Positions 8,176 through 15,883 of a DNA stretch of 42,231 bases are shown piece by piece. The notes beneath the pieces were generated by a model. That model saw nothing but the letters and a program-made list of their open reading frames with translations. It made no database searches and was not told the DNA's origin. The translations under genes and the position numbers were made by a program. Location: contig NZ_LAYY01000101.1 of NCBI RefSeq assembly GCF_000986785.1, forward strand, positions 1-42,231, given 5' to 3'. This DNA is from Mesobacillus campisalis. Its GTDB lineage: Bacteria; Bacillota; Bacilli; Bacillales; Cytobacillaceae. Positions within the stretch are counted from its first letter, which is position 1. Each line of letters opens with the position of its first letter.

Positions 8176-8868
8176 ATGGAGAAACTGGATAGAAAAGGGA
8201 GTGTTAAGTTGGACCCGCTAATATATTTATTTTTTACAATTGCTTATACAGCTCTTCTGGTTTGGGGAATTGTCCTTGCGCAAAAAAACGGCTGGAATAA
8301 CAGTGCAAACCTTATTCTGCTAGTCATTGCCGGGCTGATTTATGACAATGGAATCCTCGCTGCCGGCACCCTCATTGGGGAAGGTGGCCACCTGAAAAAT
8401 CTGAACGCTGTCCGCTTTTGGGCACATGCATTTTTCACGCCCCTGCTTGTGATCTTTGCGTGGAAGACGGTTTCCAGGACTGGAGTGGAGTGGGCAAGAA
8501 GTAAGTGGATAAAATATGGAATTTATCTTGTATTCATTGGGCTTGTGGTCCTGGAATTGGCGACGGAGGTGTTCGGCCTTGAGCTGAGGGCCAAGCGGGA
8601 ATATGGAGTCTTGGGCTACGAAAATGCTGCCCAGGGCGGGGGTCCGCCGCTGATGGTCCTGATTGTGACCGTTTTTCTGCTGATTGCCTCCATCATCGTC
8701 TGGAAAAAGCAAAAATGGCCGTGGTTTTTTGTGGGAACCGTCTTAATGGGACTTGGCAGCGCTGTCGAGTTTCCTGTTAAAAGTGCCGCAGTAGTCAATG
8801 CCTTTGAATTGATCTTGCTTTTATCCTTAATGGCAACGAAGCATTTTCAGGACCAGCGTGAGGAGTAG
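8176..8868 (+). CDS. Multi-pass membrane protein of unknown function
   Basis: About 230 residues with six or seven hydrophobic segments (roughly 14-34, 43-63, 80-97, 113-133, 157-176, 181-198 and 205-222). I do not recognise a family with certainty. Conserved-looking features are YDNGILAAG in the second segment, an HAFF motif at the start of the third, and a polar loop between the fourth and fifth (residues 140-155). Start choice is open: ATG 8176 has GAGAGGGT close upstream, while TTG 8209 has AAAAGGGAG at ideal spacing and would begin just before the first membrane segment. It stands alone between a terminator and a repeat array. Confidence 0.7.
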   Translation: MEKLDRKGSVKLDPLIYLFFTIAYTALLVWGIVLAQKNGWNNSANLILLVIAGLIYDNGILAAGTLIGEGGHLKNLNAVRFWAHAFFTPLLVIFAWKTVSRTGVEWARSKWIKYGIYLVFIGLVVLELATEVFGLELRAKREYGVLGYENAAQGGGPPLMVLIVTVFLLIASIIVWKKQKWPWFFVGTVLMGLGSAVEFPVKSAAVVNAFELILLLSLMATKHFQDQREE

Positions 8869-8873
8869 GGGAT

Positions 8874-9090
8874 TTACGACAAGACAGTGGCGGTTACAAC
8901 AAAAAGGCAGGCACATACGACAAAAGCCGGCTCTTCACGACATAAGAATAGCTGTACGACAAAAGCCTGGCCTCTTACGACAAGAGGCAGGAATATACGA
9001 CAAAAGGCACTGCACTTACGACAAAAGCATAAAGGCTTACGACATAAACCAACGCACTCACGACAAAACAGCCAGGTTTACGACAAAAGT
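8874..9090. repeat. Array of 11 TACGACAAAAG-type repeats at 19-21 nt spacing
   Basis: The core ACGAC(A/-)AAAG recurs with ACGAC starting at 8876, 8896 (ACAAC), 8917, 8937, 8956, 8977, 8997, 9018, 9039, 9060 and 9080. Spacing is 19-21 nt, mean about 20.4 nt or close to two DNA helical turns. The 9-11 nt between cores is not conserved. One frame stays open across it, but with no ribosome binding site, so I do not treat it as a gene. It follows the membrane-protein stop codon and precedes a minus-strand terminator. Confidence 0.85.
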
Positions 9091-9100
9091 GCCTCCACAT

Positions 9101-9131
9101 CAAAAATGCCCTCCGGCAGCCGGAGGGCATT
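9101..9131 (-). terminator. Intrinsic terminator of the aminotransferase gene
   Basis: AATGCCCTCCGGC (9105-9117) is a perfect 13-bp inverted repeat with 9119-9131. Read on the minus strand it is followed by TTTTTG. Confidence 0.85.
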
Positions 9132-9135
9132 CCTT

Positions 9136-10314
9136 TTAGCTCATTTTGGCGTATAGCACCTCTTTGAACACTTCGATCGCTTTTTCTGGCTGTACTTCAT
9201 AGCCCATCTCGTTCATTGTTTCGCCGATAAGAAGCACCGCTTTTTCCAGCATCTCCTGAGTGGTATTTCCCATGTGGCCGATCCGGAAGGCTTTGCCTGC
9301 CAAATGGGCCAATGCGCCAGCGACGATAAGGCCTTTTTCTGCCAGTCTGGCCCGGAAAGCGGCATCGTCCATTCCCTCTGGATACAGGATGCAGCTGAGT
9401 GTGGCTGCTGCCGCTTCCTCATCTGCCAGCGCCTTCATGCCATATGCAGCAAGGGCCGCCCGTACTCCTCTTCCAAATGCCTCGTGGCGCTTGTAGCGGT
9501 TCTCCATGCCTTCCGCCAGTACGAGCCTCATTCCTTCCTCATAGGCGTAAATCAGGTTCACAGGTGGCGTAGCAAAATACTTTTGCGGGTCATGCATGAT
9601 TGGAATCCAATTGTAAATATCGCTGTAATAGGCAGGGATGCGCCCAAGTTCCTTCCGGGCGTCAAGCGCTGTCTGGTTGAACGCCACAATGGCAAGGCCA
9701 GGAGGAACGCCGATGGCTTTTTGTGACCCTGTCAGAATGACATCAATCTTTGCATCAGGATCACCATAGGACTTGCTCATGTCCTCTTCCATCGCTGCTG
9801 TAGCGCAAACTCCATCGAGAATCACAAGGGCGCCATGCTTTTTAATGATGGGCACCAGGACCTCCAGATTCGCTGCAACACCGGTAGATGTGTCAGCATG
9901 GGTAATCGTAACAGCCTTATAATGACTGTCAGCCAGCTTTTCCTCCAGCTCTTGCGGACTCACTTGTTTTCCCCAATTTGCCTGGAGTACATCTGCTTCA
10001 ATTCCAAATGCTTGTCCCAGCTTAATGAAGCGGTCGCCGAAAAATCCATGGCTGATGACCAGGATCCGTTCTCCCGGCGCTACGGTGTTCAGCAGCGCCA
10101 TCTCCATTCCGAGCGTTCCCGAGCCTGAAATGACAAAAACCTCGCCGTCTGTTTTCAGCATTTCCCTTGTCTTTTCGAGAGCGCTTCGGTAAACAGCGGC
10201 AAACCGTGCATCGGTATGGCTTCTTGTTTCCCCGCCAAGTGCATCATAAATCGAATCAACCACCGGTGTCGGCCCTGGTATCAGCAACATTTCTTTATTC
10301 CGCAAATCCTTCAT
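9136..10314 (-). CDS. Class V PLP-dependent aminotransferase (alanine-glyoxylate / PucG-like)
   Basis: A 392-residue fold-type I aminotransferase. It begins with the family LLIPGPTPV motif. SGSGTLGMEMAL is the phosphate-binding region, DGVCATAAMEED carries the PLP-pyridine Asp, and TGSQKAIGVPPGLA contains the Schiff-base Lys. Relatives include serine-pyruvate and alanine-glyoxylate aminotransferases and B. subtilis PucG (ureidoglycine-glyoxylate aminotransferase). No purine genes are nearby, so the substrate is left open. The annotated ATG sits directly against AGGGGG. A TTG three codons in, or the ATG at residue 9, would have better spacing. Confidence 0.85.
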   Translation of the reverse strand: MKDLRNKEMLLIPGPTPVVDSIYDALGGETRSHTDARFAAVYRSALEKTREMLKTDGEVFVISGSGTLGMEMALLNTVAPGERILVISHGFFGDRFIKLGQAFGIEADVLQANWGKQVSPQELEEKLADSHYKAVTITHADTSTGVAANLEVLVPIIKKHGALVILDGVCATAAMEEDMSKSYGDPDAKIDVILTGSQKAIGVPPGLAIVAFNQTALDARKELGRIPAYYSDIYNWIPIMHDPQKYFATPPVNLIYAYEEGMRLVLAEGMENRYKRHEAFGRGVRAALAAYGMKALADEEAAAATLSCILYPEGMDDAAFRARLAEKGLIVAGALAHLAGKAFRIGHMGNTTQEMLEKAVLLIGETMNEMGYEVQPEKAIEVFKEVLYAKMS

Positions 10315-10475
10315 CCCCCTGTAAAATGATAGTGTCTATAACTACTTCTATTTTAACGAAGAAAGTCCTTTAATCTTCCCTGATCATTTGTCCACTTTCC
10401 AACATATGGGCAAAGTTATTGCTGCAAGGGAGTAGTCCTTCATCCTTTTGGGAAAAGGTAAATAGAAACGCTGTA

Positions 10476-10495
10476 TTAATCAAACGTTTGATTAA
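10476..10495. promoter_or_regulatory. Perfect 20-bp palindrome, TetR-type operator candidate
   Basis: TTAATCAAACGTTTGATTAA is perfectly self-complementary and lies in the 312-nt gap between two divergent genes, 131 nt before the transporter start. Palindromes of this length are typical of TetR-family operators. No TetR gene is in the window. Nothing else in the gap (10315-10626) is clearly recognisable. Confidence 0.6.
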
Positions 10496-10626
10496 ACACA
10501 CCAGGACAGGCTCAAATGTCCATACATTGTCAAGAATGATCATTTCTTTTAAGCGGCGATGTGCTAGAGTTTTTTTATAGAAATTTCATGATGAAGATGA
10601 ATCTACATGGAAGAAAGGAACCTGAA

Positions 10627-12219
10627 ATGATAAGCACTTTGCTAAAAGAACCATTGGTCTTATTATTTGTTATCCTGTTTTTGGGATCAGCACTAGGGCA
10701 GGCAAAAATAAAGGGCATCAGTCTTGGTACATCAGGAGTGCTGCTAGTAGCGATGGTGTTTGGCCATTTCGGGTACGATGTTCCGGAAACCGTCCAGCAG
10801 CTTGGATTAAGTTTGTTTATTGTTGCCGTCGGTCTGCAGGCTGGCCCGCGCTTTTTCCGGATGATGCGCACAAACGGCCTGGTATTTGGGATCATTGGGC
10901 TGATTGTGGTCCTATCTGCCGCTTTCACGACTGTCATCATTGCCAAATTGTTTGATTTTTCGCCCGCCATATCGATTGGCCTGATGACCGGGGCGCTGAC
11001 GAGCACACCTGGGTTGGCTGCCGCTTTGCAGGCGACCAAGGATCCTATTGCTTCTGTAGGTTACGGGATCGCTTATCCGTTTGGCGTCATTGCCGTTGTC
11101 CTGTTTGTCCAGCTGCTCCCAAGGCTGCTGAAGGCGGACCTTGAGAAGGATATGAATGAATCGAATGGCCCAATCCGCAACTCGGAGTCACCTGAATTGA
11201 TGACTCTTGAAGTCCGCAATCCTGCCTTCCATAAACGGACCATCAAGGAACTGCATTTCAACAGGTATAATTCGGTCGCCATAAGCCGTGTGATCCGCGG
11301 CGACCGCAACATCATTGCCCTGAATGATACGGTGATTCTCAAAGGAGATCATCTTGTCGCGGTTGGCTCCAGGGAAGATCTTGAGCATCTGTCAAAGGAT
11401 ATTGGGCCCAGGGTGGAACCCCATCTTAAAAACTCCGATCATGTCAAGCTTCGGAAAATTGTTGTCGATGCAGAAGAAATTATCGGTAAAAGCCTGAGGG
11501 AATTGAGCTTGAGGAATGTGTACGGAGTCACCGTAACAAGAATAGAGCGCGGCGGATTTGAATTTCACCAGCATCCCAAATGGCGTCTTGAACGCGGGGA
11601 CGTCCTGACAGTTGTCAGCAGCGAGGACCGTCTGGATCAGGTGGAAAAGCTGTTCAGCAGGAGGCATCTGTCGGTCACCAATGTCCATATCCTTTCTTTA
11701 AGCCTCATCCTGCTTGTCGGAATTCTGGTTGGGATGATTCCGCTCACTTTGCCGGGGCTCGGGGAAATAACCTTTGGAGTGGCAGGAGGGCCGCTGTTTG
11801 TCGCGTTGATTATTGGCCATTTTGGGAAAGTGGGTCCCATCAAAGCCCGCTATTACCAGCCCTCAACAAGGGTCATCAGCGATATTGGGCTCGTACTGTT
11901 CCTGGCAGGAGCAGGCACGACAGCCGGCCAGGGCATAGTGGATGTCATCCAGGAAAGAGGTTTCAGCCTTGTATTTGCGGGCGCATTGATTACGATTGTT
12001 CCCTTGTTTATTGGCTACTTTGTCTCTAGGAGGATGTTCCGTTTTAGCATCGCCCACTCGCTTGGCACTTTATGCGGGGGAATGACAAGTACCCCGGGCC
12101 TCGGGGCGGTCAATCAGCTGGTTGATTCCGAAGAGCCAGCGGTTGCTTATGCTGCCGCTTATCCATTCGCACTGATACTTGTTGCCGTCATCTCGCAGCT
12201 GCTTGTTTTTTTCCTGTAA
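10627..12219 (+). CDS. AAE-family (aspartate-alanine antiporter-like) transporter with TrkA-C domains
   Basis: A 530-residue membrane protein with the YidE/YbjL/AspT architecture: about five hydrophobic helices, two central soluble TrkA-C (RCK-C) domains (roughly residues 185-265 and 275-355), then about five more helices. The duplicated hairpin signature appears twice, as GALTSTPGLAAAL and CGGMTSTPGLGAV, as expected for the two inverted transporter halves. Known members exchange amino acids or dicarboxylates, and the substrate here is unknown. ATG 10627 (AAAGGAA 7 nt upstream) is chosen over an ORF start at 10561 that lacks a ribosome site. Confidence 0.87.
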   Translation: MISTLLKEPLVLLFVILFLGSALGQAKIKGISLGTSGVLLVAMVFGHFGYDVPETVQQLGLSLFIVAVGLQAGPRFFRMMRTNGLVFGIIGLIVVLSAAFTTVIIAKLFDFSPAISIGLMTGALTSTPGLAAALQATKDPIASVGYGIAYPFGVIAVVLFVQLLPRLLKADLEKDMNESNGPIRNSESPELMTLEVRNPAFHKRTIKELHFNRYNSVAISRVIRGDRNIIALNDTVILKGDHLVAVGSREDLEHLSKDIGPRVEPHLKNSDHVKLRKIVVDAEEIIGKSLRELSLRNVYGVTVTRIERGGFEFHQHPKWRLERGDVLTVVSSEDRLDQVEKLFSRRHLSVTNVHILSLSLILLVGILVGMIPLTLPGLGEITFGVAGGPLFVALIIGHFGKVGPIKARYYQPSTRVISDIGLVLFLAGAGTTAGQGIVDVIQERGFSLVFAGALITIVPLFIGYFVSRRMFRFSIAHSLGTLCGGMTSTPGLGAVNQLVDSEEPAVAYAAAYPFALILVAVISQLLVFFL

Positions 12220-12255
12220 GAACGGTTAGGAAGTATTCCGGCGGCCGAATATCCA

Positions 12256-12576
12256 TTAAGGGCAAACAGGCAGGACCTTGCCAAAATAGCTTTTAATAAT
12301 CAGCCAGCGAGCCGGATAGGTATTGATGAAGTCATCCAGGACAGCCGGGGAATAACAAGCGAGGCAGCCGATTGGCTGGGACGTTCCCTTTAGGTCATAA
12401 TACAGGGCGTGCAGAATCGTGTAGTGGCTGTTCAGCTGAAAGGGGTTCAGCGTGACAGCTTTGATATGATGCTGGTCGATAAAGTGGATCAGCGACTCCT
12501 TCTGCAGGTGAAAACTCTCCTCCCTGGACAAGCCGTTCAGCTCAATTCTATTGTTAATAAATAAAATTCCGTTCAT
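12256..12576 (-). CDS. Hypothetical protein, 106 residues
   Basis: I do not recognise this family. The ATG at 12576 has a strong GGAGGAAGG site, which favours it over the longer ORF. The product is soluble and mixed alpha/beta in look. It begins MNGILFINNRIELNGL and has two Cys close together (CLACYS) with another near the C-terminus (VLPVCP). It lies alone, separated from the upstream C39-peptidase gene by a terminator. Confidence 0.65.
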   Translation of the reverse strand: MNGILFINNRIELNGLSREESFHLQKESLIHFIDQHHIKAVTLNPFQLNSHYTILHALYYDLKGTSQPIGCLACYSPAVLDDFINTYPARWLIIKSYFGKVLPVCP

Positions 12577-12670
12577 AAGCCTTCCTCCATCTTCCATGCT
12601 GATTAGTACCGGTATAAACAATTTCGCTGCTGTTCATACCTGTACTGGTGGTGCGGAGACTGCACACTTC

Positions 12671-12704
12671 AAAAACCCCCGGTCAGTTTCGCTGCCGGGG
12701 GTTT
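12671..12704 (-). terminator. Intrinsic terminator of the C39-like peptidase gene
   Basis: AAACCCCCGG (12673-12682) pairs with CCGGGGGTTT (12694-12703). On the minus strand the stem is followed by TTTTTG. Confidence 0.8.
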
Positions 12705-12706
12705 GT

Positions 12707-13480
12707 CTATGTTTTTATCGTAATGGCCTGTTTTCCCATCTGCTCCCAACCCGCAATAAATGGCTTGCGGGGGAGCCTCCGGTTCTTTCGATGCAGCGGA
12801 TCGTTGAAATAGATATAATCATCGTCGTATCCTGTCACAAGTACTGAATGCATTTTATAAGTGATTTTAATGGGCCCGCTGGCGGTATTCCACGTTTCCC
12901 ACTCTTTATCAGGAACGATGTCAAAAGTGCTTGTTACGATAACCCAGACAGGCCTCTTTTTATCCAGCTGTTCAATTACGATGTCAAAGCCTTTGCCGGT
13001 AAAATCGAGGACTTTGCCGGGAAGATAGCTTTCTGCCAGGTCCCGGATCGGTCCATGATAGACGCCTATGCCTGGTTTGCTCATTGTCGCCATATTGCCG
13101 ACGAAACCGTCATTCATGTTTCCGCGAAGCCCGTTTGCTTCAAATGGGACCTTCCTGATTTTCTCGGAAAGTGTCATTTTATCGATGGAAACCCCGGCTT
13201 GGTTTAAAAGCATGGCCAGGCTGGTGACTTCACAGCCTCTAGCCAGCTCGGGCGTCTGCCTGATATGGGGTGCATCTATTAAAACCTTGTTTCTTGCTTT
13301 TGGAGATCCTTTCGTGCCAGCCTGATTGGAGGCAGGTTTTTTCCTGTCTTCGTGATGCAGCTTAGACTTGTTCTGGATGGTATAATCCTTTGCTTCGTGG
13401 GGAGCGCCGTTTTCTGCAGCAGCGCACCCGGCCATCACCATCACCGAGGCCAGCCATTTTACAGGTCTTGTGAACAACAT
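12707..13480 (-). CDS. C39-like peptidase lipoprotein (YvpB-like)
   Basis: A 257-residue exported protein. The N-terminus is a lipoprotein signal with lipobox VMAGC (Cys at about residue 19), followed by a polar Lys/Gln-rich linker to about residue 65. The peptidase_C39_2 domain follows, with the nucleophile region ARGCEVTSLAMLL, then MHSVLVTGYDDDYIYFNDP carrying the His and Asn/Asp expected of a papain-like triad. Length and layout match B. subtilis YvpB. It is probably anchored on the outer membrane face. The physiological substrate is unknown. AGGAGT lies 6 nt before the ATG. Confidence 0.83.
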   Translation of the reverse strand: MLFTRPVKWLASVMVMAGCAAAENGAPHEAKDYTIQNKSKLHHEDRKKPASNQAGTKGSPKARNKVLIDAPHIRQTPELARGCEVTSLAMLLNQAGVSIDKMTLSEKIRKVPFEANGLRGNMNDGFVGNMATMSKPGIGVYHGPIRDLAESYLPGKVLDFTGKGFDIVIEQLDKKRPVWVIVTSTFDIVPDKEWETWNTASGPIKITYKMHSVLVTGYDDDYIYFNDPLHRKNRRLPRKPFIAGWEQMGKQAITIKT

Positions 13481-13599
13481 GAGTCAACTCCTAAAAGAGA
13501 TGTACTCATGTTTTGCCCTCAAGAGGCTGTAAACAAAGCTGGTAAAGTCAACCCCTGCAAGGAATTGCTGCCAGGGTAAGAGGGGTGGGAAGACAGCAT

Positions 13600-14127
13600 T
13601 CAGCGGAAAACGGAGCCCGGTACATCGAACATAGACCAGAGAAACAAAATAAAAAGGATGGATATGAGCCAGGCTGCCGGGGGCTTGTGAAAGTGGATTT
13701 TCAGGACGGTAAACATGACGGTATTAAAAAGGACCGACCAAGCGAGGCTCCAGCCGTGGTCATGCTTCATTAAATTTGTCTTTAAATCAATGAATTCATT
13801 GACGGAATAAATGCCAATCCACAAAAGGATATACAAGATTTGTTTGATCAGGCGTTCCTTGGGAAATTTGGATAAGTAGATCATTACCGTTGCAGGATAT
13901 TTGACAAGCATCACTGATAAAAATATATGCGTGTGAGTCAAGCCCAGTTCGGCATCCATTCCCTGTGGAGTGTATTTCCACATCGGATAAAGATCGACCA
14001 GAAGATACTGATAAAGGAAGTCGCCAAGCAGCAGAAAGAGCAGGGTGGGGTAATATAGCCGCCAATTCCTCCAGTCGCCCCATTTCCATAATGCACCAAT
14101 CCAAGCCAAAGCATATATTGCGTTCAT
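13600..14127 (-). CDS. Integral membrane protein, CBO0543-like family
   Basis: About 175 residues with five or six hydrophobic segments and a Trp-rich start (WIGALWKWGDWRNWRLYYPT), a pattern I associate with the uncharacterised CBO0543 family of Bacillaceae membrane proteins. The match is from memory of the pattern. ATG 14127, preceded by AAGGGAGA, is preferred over the longer ORF start at 14181. It lies 114 nt downstream of the rocR stop codon, on the same strand. No function can be stated. Confidence 0.65.
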   Translation of the reverse strand: MNAIYALAWIGALWKWGDWRNWRLYYPTLLFLLLGDFLYQYLLVDLYPMWKYTPQGMDAELGLTHTHIFLSVMLVKYPATVMIYLSKFPKERLIKQILYILLWIGIYSVNEFIDLKTNLMKHDHGWSLAWSVLFNTVMFTVLKIHFHKPPAAWLISILFILFLWSMFDVPGSVFR

Positions 14128-14241
14128 TTTCCGGTCTCTCCCTTGCCCAAGGGTTAAATTCCTCTTTCGTATCAATAGCATTGACTTGGTTGGAAAAAAT
14201 ATTCCAGTTTCGTGCGGTGAAGCATGGCCGTCTTTAAGGAA

Positions 14242-15657
14242 TTATTCCTTCCGGATGTCCCATTTCCTGATTCGGTATTGGAGGTTTTGCCTGCTCATTC
14301 CCAATGCTTCGGCGGTTTGTGTAATGTTGAAATCATGCTGCTGCAAAGCCTTTTTCAAATAGTAAGTCTCCGCTTCCTTCATGTAATCATCAAATGGCTT
14401 GATGGGCTTTCCCGACTGAATAAGCAACCTCTCTGCCTTTGGGGCGGGTGCCTTTTCGCCGCTGACCCGCGGTTTACTCCGGAACTGGATGGGCAGGTGC
14501 CTGTACGAAAGTACTTCTTCATGGTCCATAACATTCATGGATCCCTCGATGATATGTTCAAGCTCCCTGACATTGCCGGGCCAGTCATAGGCCAAGAAAA
14601 GCCGCAAAACCTCCTCGTCCATTTTTTTAACGCTCATGCCGAACAGGCTGTTATATTTCTCAATGAAAAATACAGCAAGGTCCCTAATATCAGACTTTCT
14701 TTCTTTTAAAGAAGGAACGAACAGGGAGACCACGCTTAGCCGGTAATACAGGTCCTTCCTCAGCCGTCCTTCGGCAATGGCGCTGACAGGATCTTCATTG
14801 ATTGTAGCGATAATCCGGACATCAACCGGCACATCGCGGGTGTCACCGACCCTGCGGACGGTTTTCTCCTGGATTACACGTAAAAGTTTGGCCTGCAGCG
14901 CAATATTAAGGGAGTTGATTTCATCGAGAAGCAGAGTGCCGCCTTCGGCCTGCTCGAACAGCCCTTTCCGGTCAATCGCCCCTGTAAAAGCTCCTTTTTT
15001 CGTCCCAAAGAGAAGTCCTTCAATCAAACTGTCAGGCAAGGCAGCACAGTTTTGCGAGATAAAAGGCCTGGCGGAACGAGGGCTGCCATTATGGATGCTT
15101 TGGGCAAATAATTCCTTTCCTGTTCCGGTTTCTCCGGTAATAAGGACAGAAGAAGATGTGCGGGCTGCCCGCTTACTCGCCTCGATGACTTCCTCGAGTT
15201 CGGGGCTGCTTCCGATAATACTGTCAAACGTATATTTGGTATCGCTCTTTTTATGGAGATTTTCCCTGACAAGCCGCTCATATTTGGTCACATCCCGGGC
15301 AATTTCAATTGCTCCCATCAGGGTCTTTCCTTCAAGGAAGGGAAAGGTATCGTTGATTGTCGTAATTTCCTTGCCTTTGTTGTTATAGTAGGTTTGTTTG
15401 GCATTTTGGATGGTTGTTCCCTTTCTCAGTGCTTCCAGCAGGGTGCTGTTGCTGTTTTCGTCAAAAGAAAAAACCTCAAGCAGATTTTTATCAAGAACAT
15501 CCTCAATGCTCATTCCCTCGATATCCCGCATTTTTTTATTATAAATGATTGTTTTGCCTTCCTCGCTCACCGCATGTATTCCAACGTCGATTTTATCGAG
15601 TATATGCTTGTAGACTTTGTTCATTTTCAGGAGGTATTCAAGTTGTTTTTGCTCCAT
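14242..15657 (-). CDS. rocR: Sigma-54-dependent activator RocR (arginine/ornithine catabolism)
   Basis: A 471-residue enhancer-binding protein. An N-terminal PAS sensor (about residues 15-125) is followed by the AAA+ domain with Walker A GETGTGKE, the sigma-54-contacting GAFTGA loop, Walker B GGTLLLDE and YDWPGNVRELE, and a C-terminal Fis-type HTH (ITQTAEALGMSRQNLQYRIRKW). RocR of B. subtilis (about 461 residues) answers ornithine or citrulline and activates rocABC and rocDEF. Here it is divergent from rocA-rocD with a perfect -24/-12 promoter between. AGGGG precedes the ATG. A minus-strand TATAAT (over 15684-15689) is the probable -10, and one RocR-type site lies just upstream of it, so autoregulation is possible. 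Confidence 0.93.
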   Translation of the reverse strand: MEQKQLEYLLKMNKVYKHILDKIDVGIHAVSEEGKTIIYNKKMRDIEGMSIEDVLDKNLLEVFSFDENSNSTLLEALRKGTTIQNAKQTYYNNKGKEITTINDTFPFLEGKTLMGAIEIARDVTKYERLVRENLHKKSDTKYTFDSIIGSSPELEEVIEASKRAARTSSSVLITGETGTGKELFAQSIHNGSPRSARPFISQNCAALPDSLIEGLLFGTKKGAFTGAIDRKGLFEQAEGGTLLLDEINSLNIALQAKLLRVIQEKTVRRVGDTRDVPVDVRIIATINEDPVSAIAEGRLRKDLYYRLSVVSLFVPSLKERKSDIRDLAVFFIEKYNSLFGMSVKKMDEEVLRLFLAYDWPGNVRELEHIIEGSMNVMDHEEVLSYRHLPIQFRSKPRVSGEKAPAPKAERLLIQSGKPIKPFDDYMKEAETYYLKKALQQHDFNITQTAEALGMSRQNLQYRIRKWDIRKE

Positions 15658-15711
15658 AACTTCCCCTCTTTTCTTTGTCCTTGATTATATATTATGGAGG
15701 GAAGGGTGGCG

Positions 15712-15775
15712 GTGCAAGGAATTTTGGCGCAAAAAAACTGAACACCTGCTTGGGTTGTGCAAAGAATCTTTGCAC
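15712..15775. promoter_or_regulatory. Two RocR-type upstream activating sequences
   Basis: GTGCAAAGAATCTTTGCAC (15757-15775) is a perfect inverted repeat with an 8-bp arm. An imperfect relative, GTGCAAGGAATTTTGGCGC, lies at 15712-15730. The centres are 45 nt apart. B. subtilis roc operons also use paired palindromic upstream sites of this TGCAAA...TTTGCA type. Confidence 0.8.
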
Positions 15776-15813
15776 TTCTGACTTTAATTTCTTTATTTTC
15801 ATGGTATTTAAAG

Positions 15814-15830
15814 TTGGCACGATAATTGCA
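15814..15830 (+). promoter_or_regulatory. Sigma-54 (-24/-12) promoter of rocA-rocD
   Basis: TTGGCACGATAATTGCA matches the sigma-54 (SigL) consensus fully, with GG at 15816-15817 and GC at 15828-15829. The first RocR-type site is about 40 nt upstream, and rocA starts 54 nt downstream. Confidence 0.93.
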
Positions 15831-15883
15831 TCTATACCGTTGAAGGCAAAAAGGCTTTATATTACACAGGGAGGAATGCATTC

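Noticed and set aside
8874-9090. CRISPR array
   Set aside because: Cores are only about 10 nt and spacers 9-11 nt, far too short, and no cas genes are present. The 52-nt arrays lack the conserved repeat plus unique spacer pattern too.
8858-9139. ORF with YDK-like heptad repeats over the TACGACAAAAG array
   Set aside because: The apparent peptide repeat is a by-product of the near-21-nt DNA period. Spacing varies (19-21), so the frame is not kept and there is no ribosome site.
13481-13599. Possible gene in the gap between the C39-like peptidase and the membrane protein
   Set aside because: There is no ORF with a start signal. Plus-strand ORFs here are shadows of the minus-strand genes.
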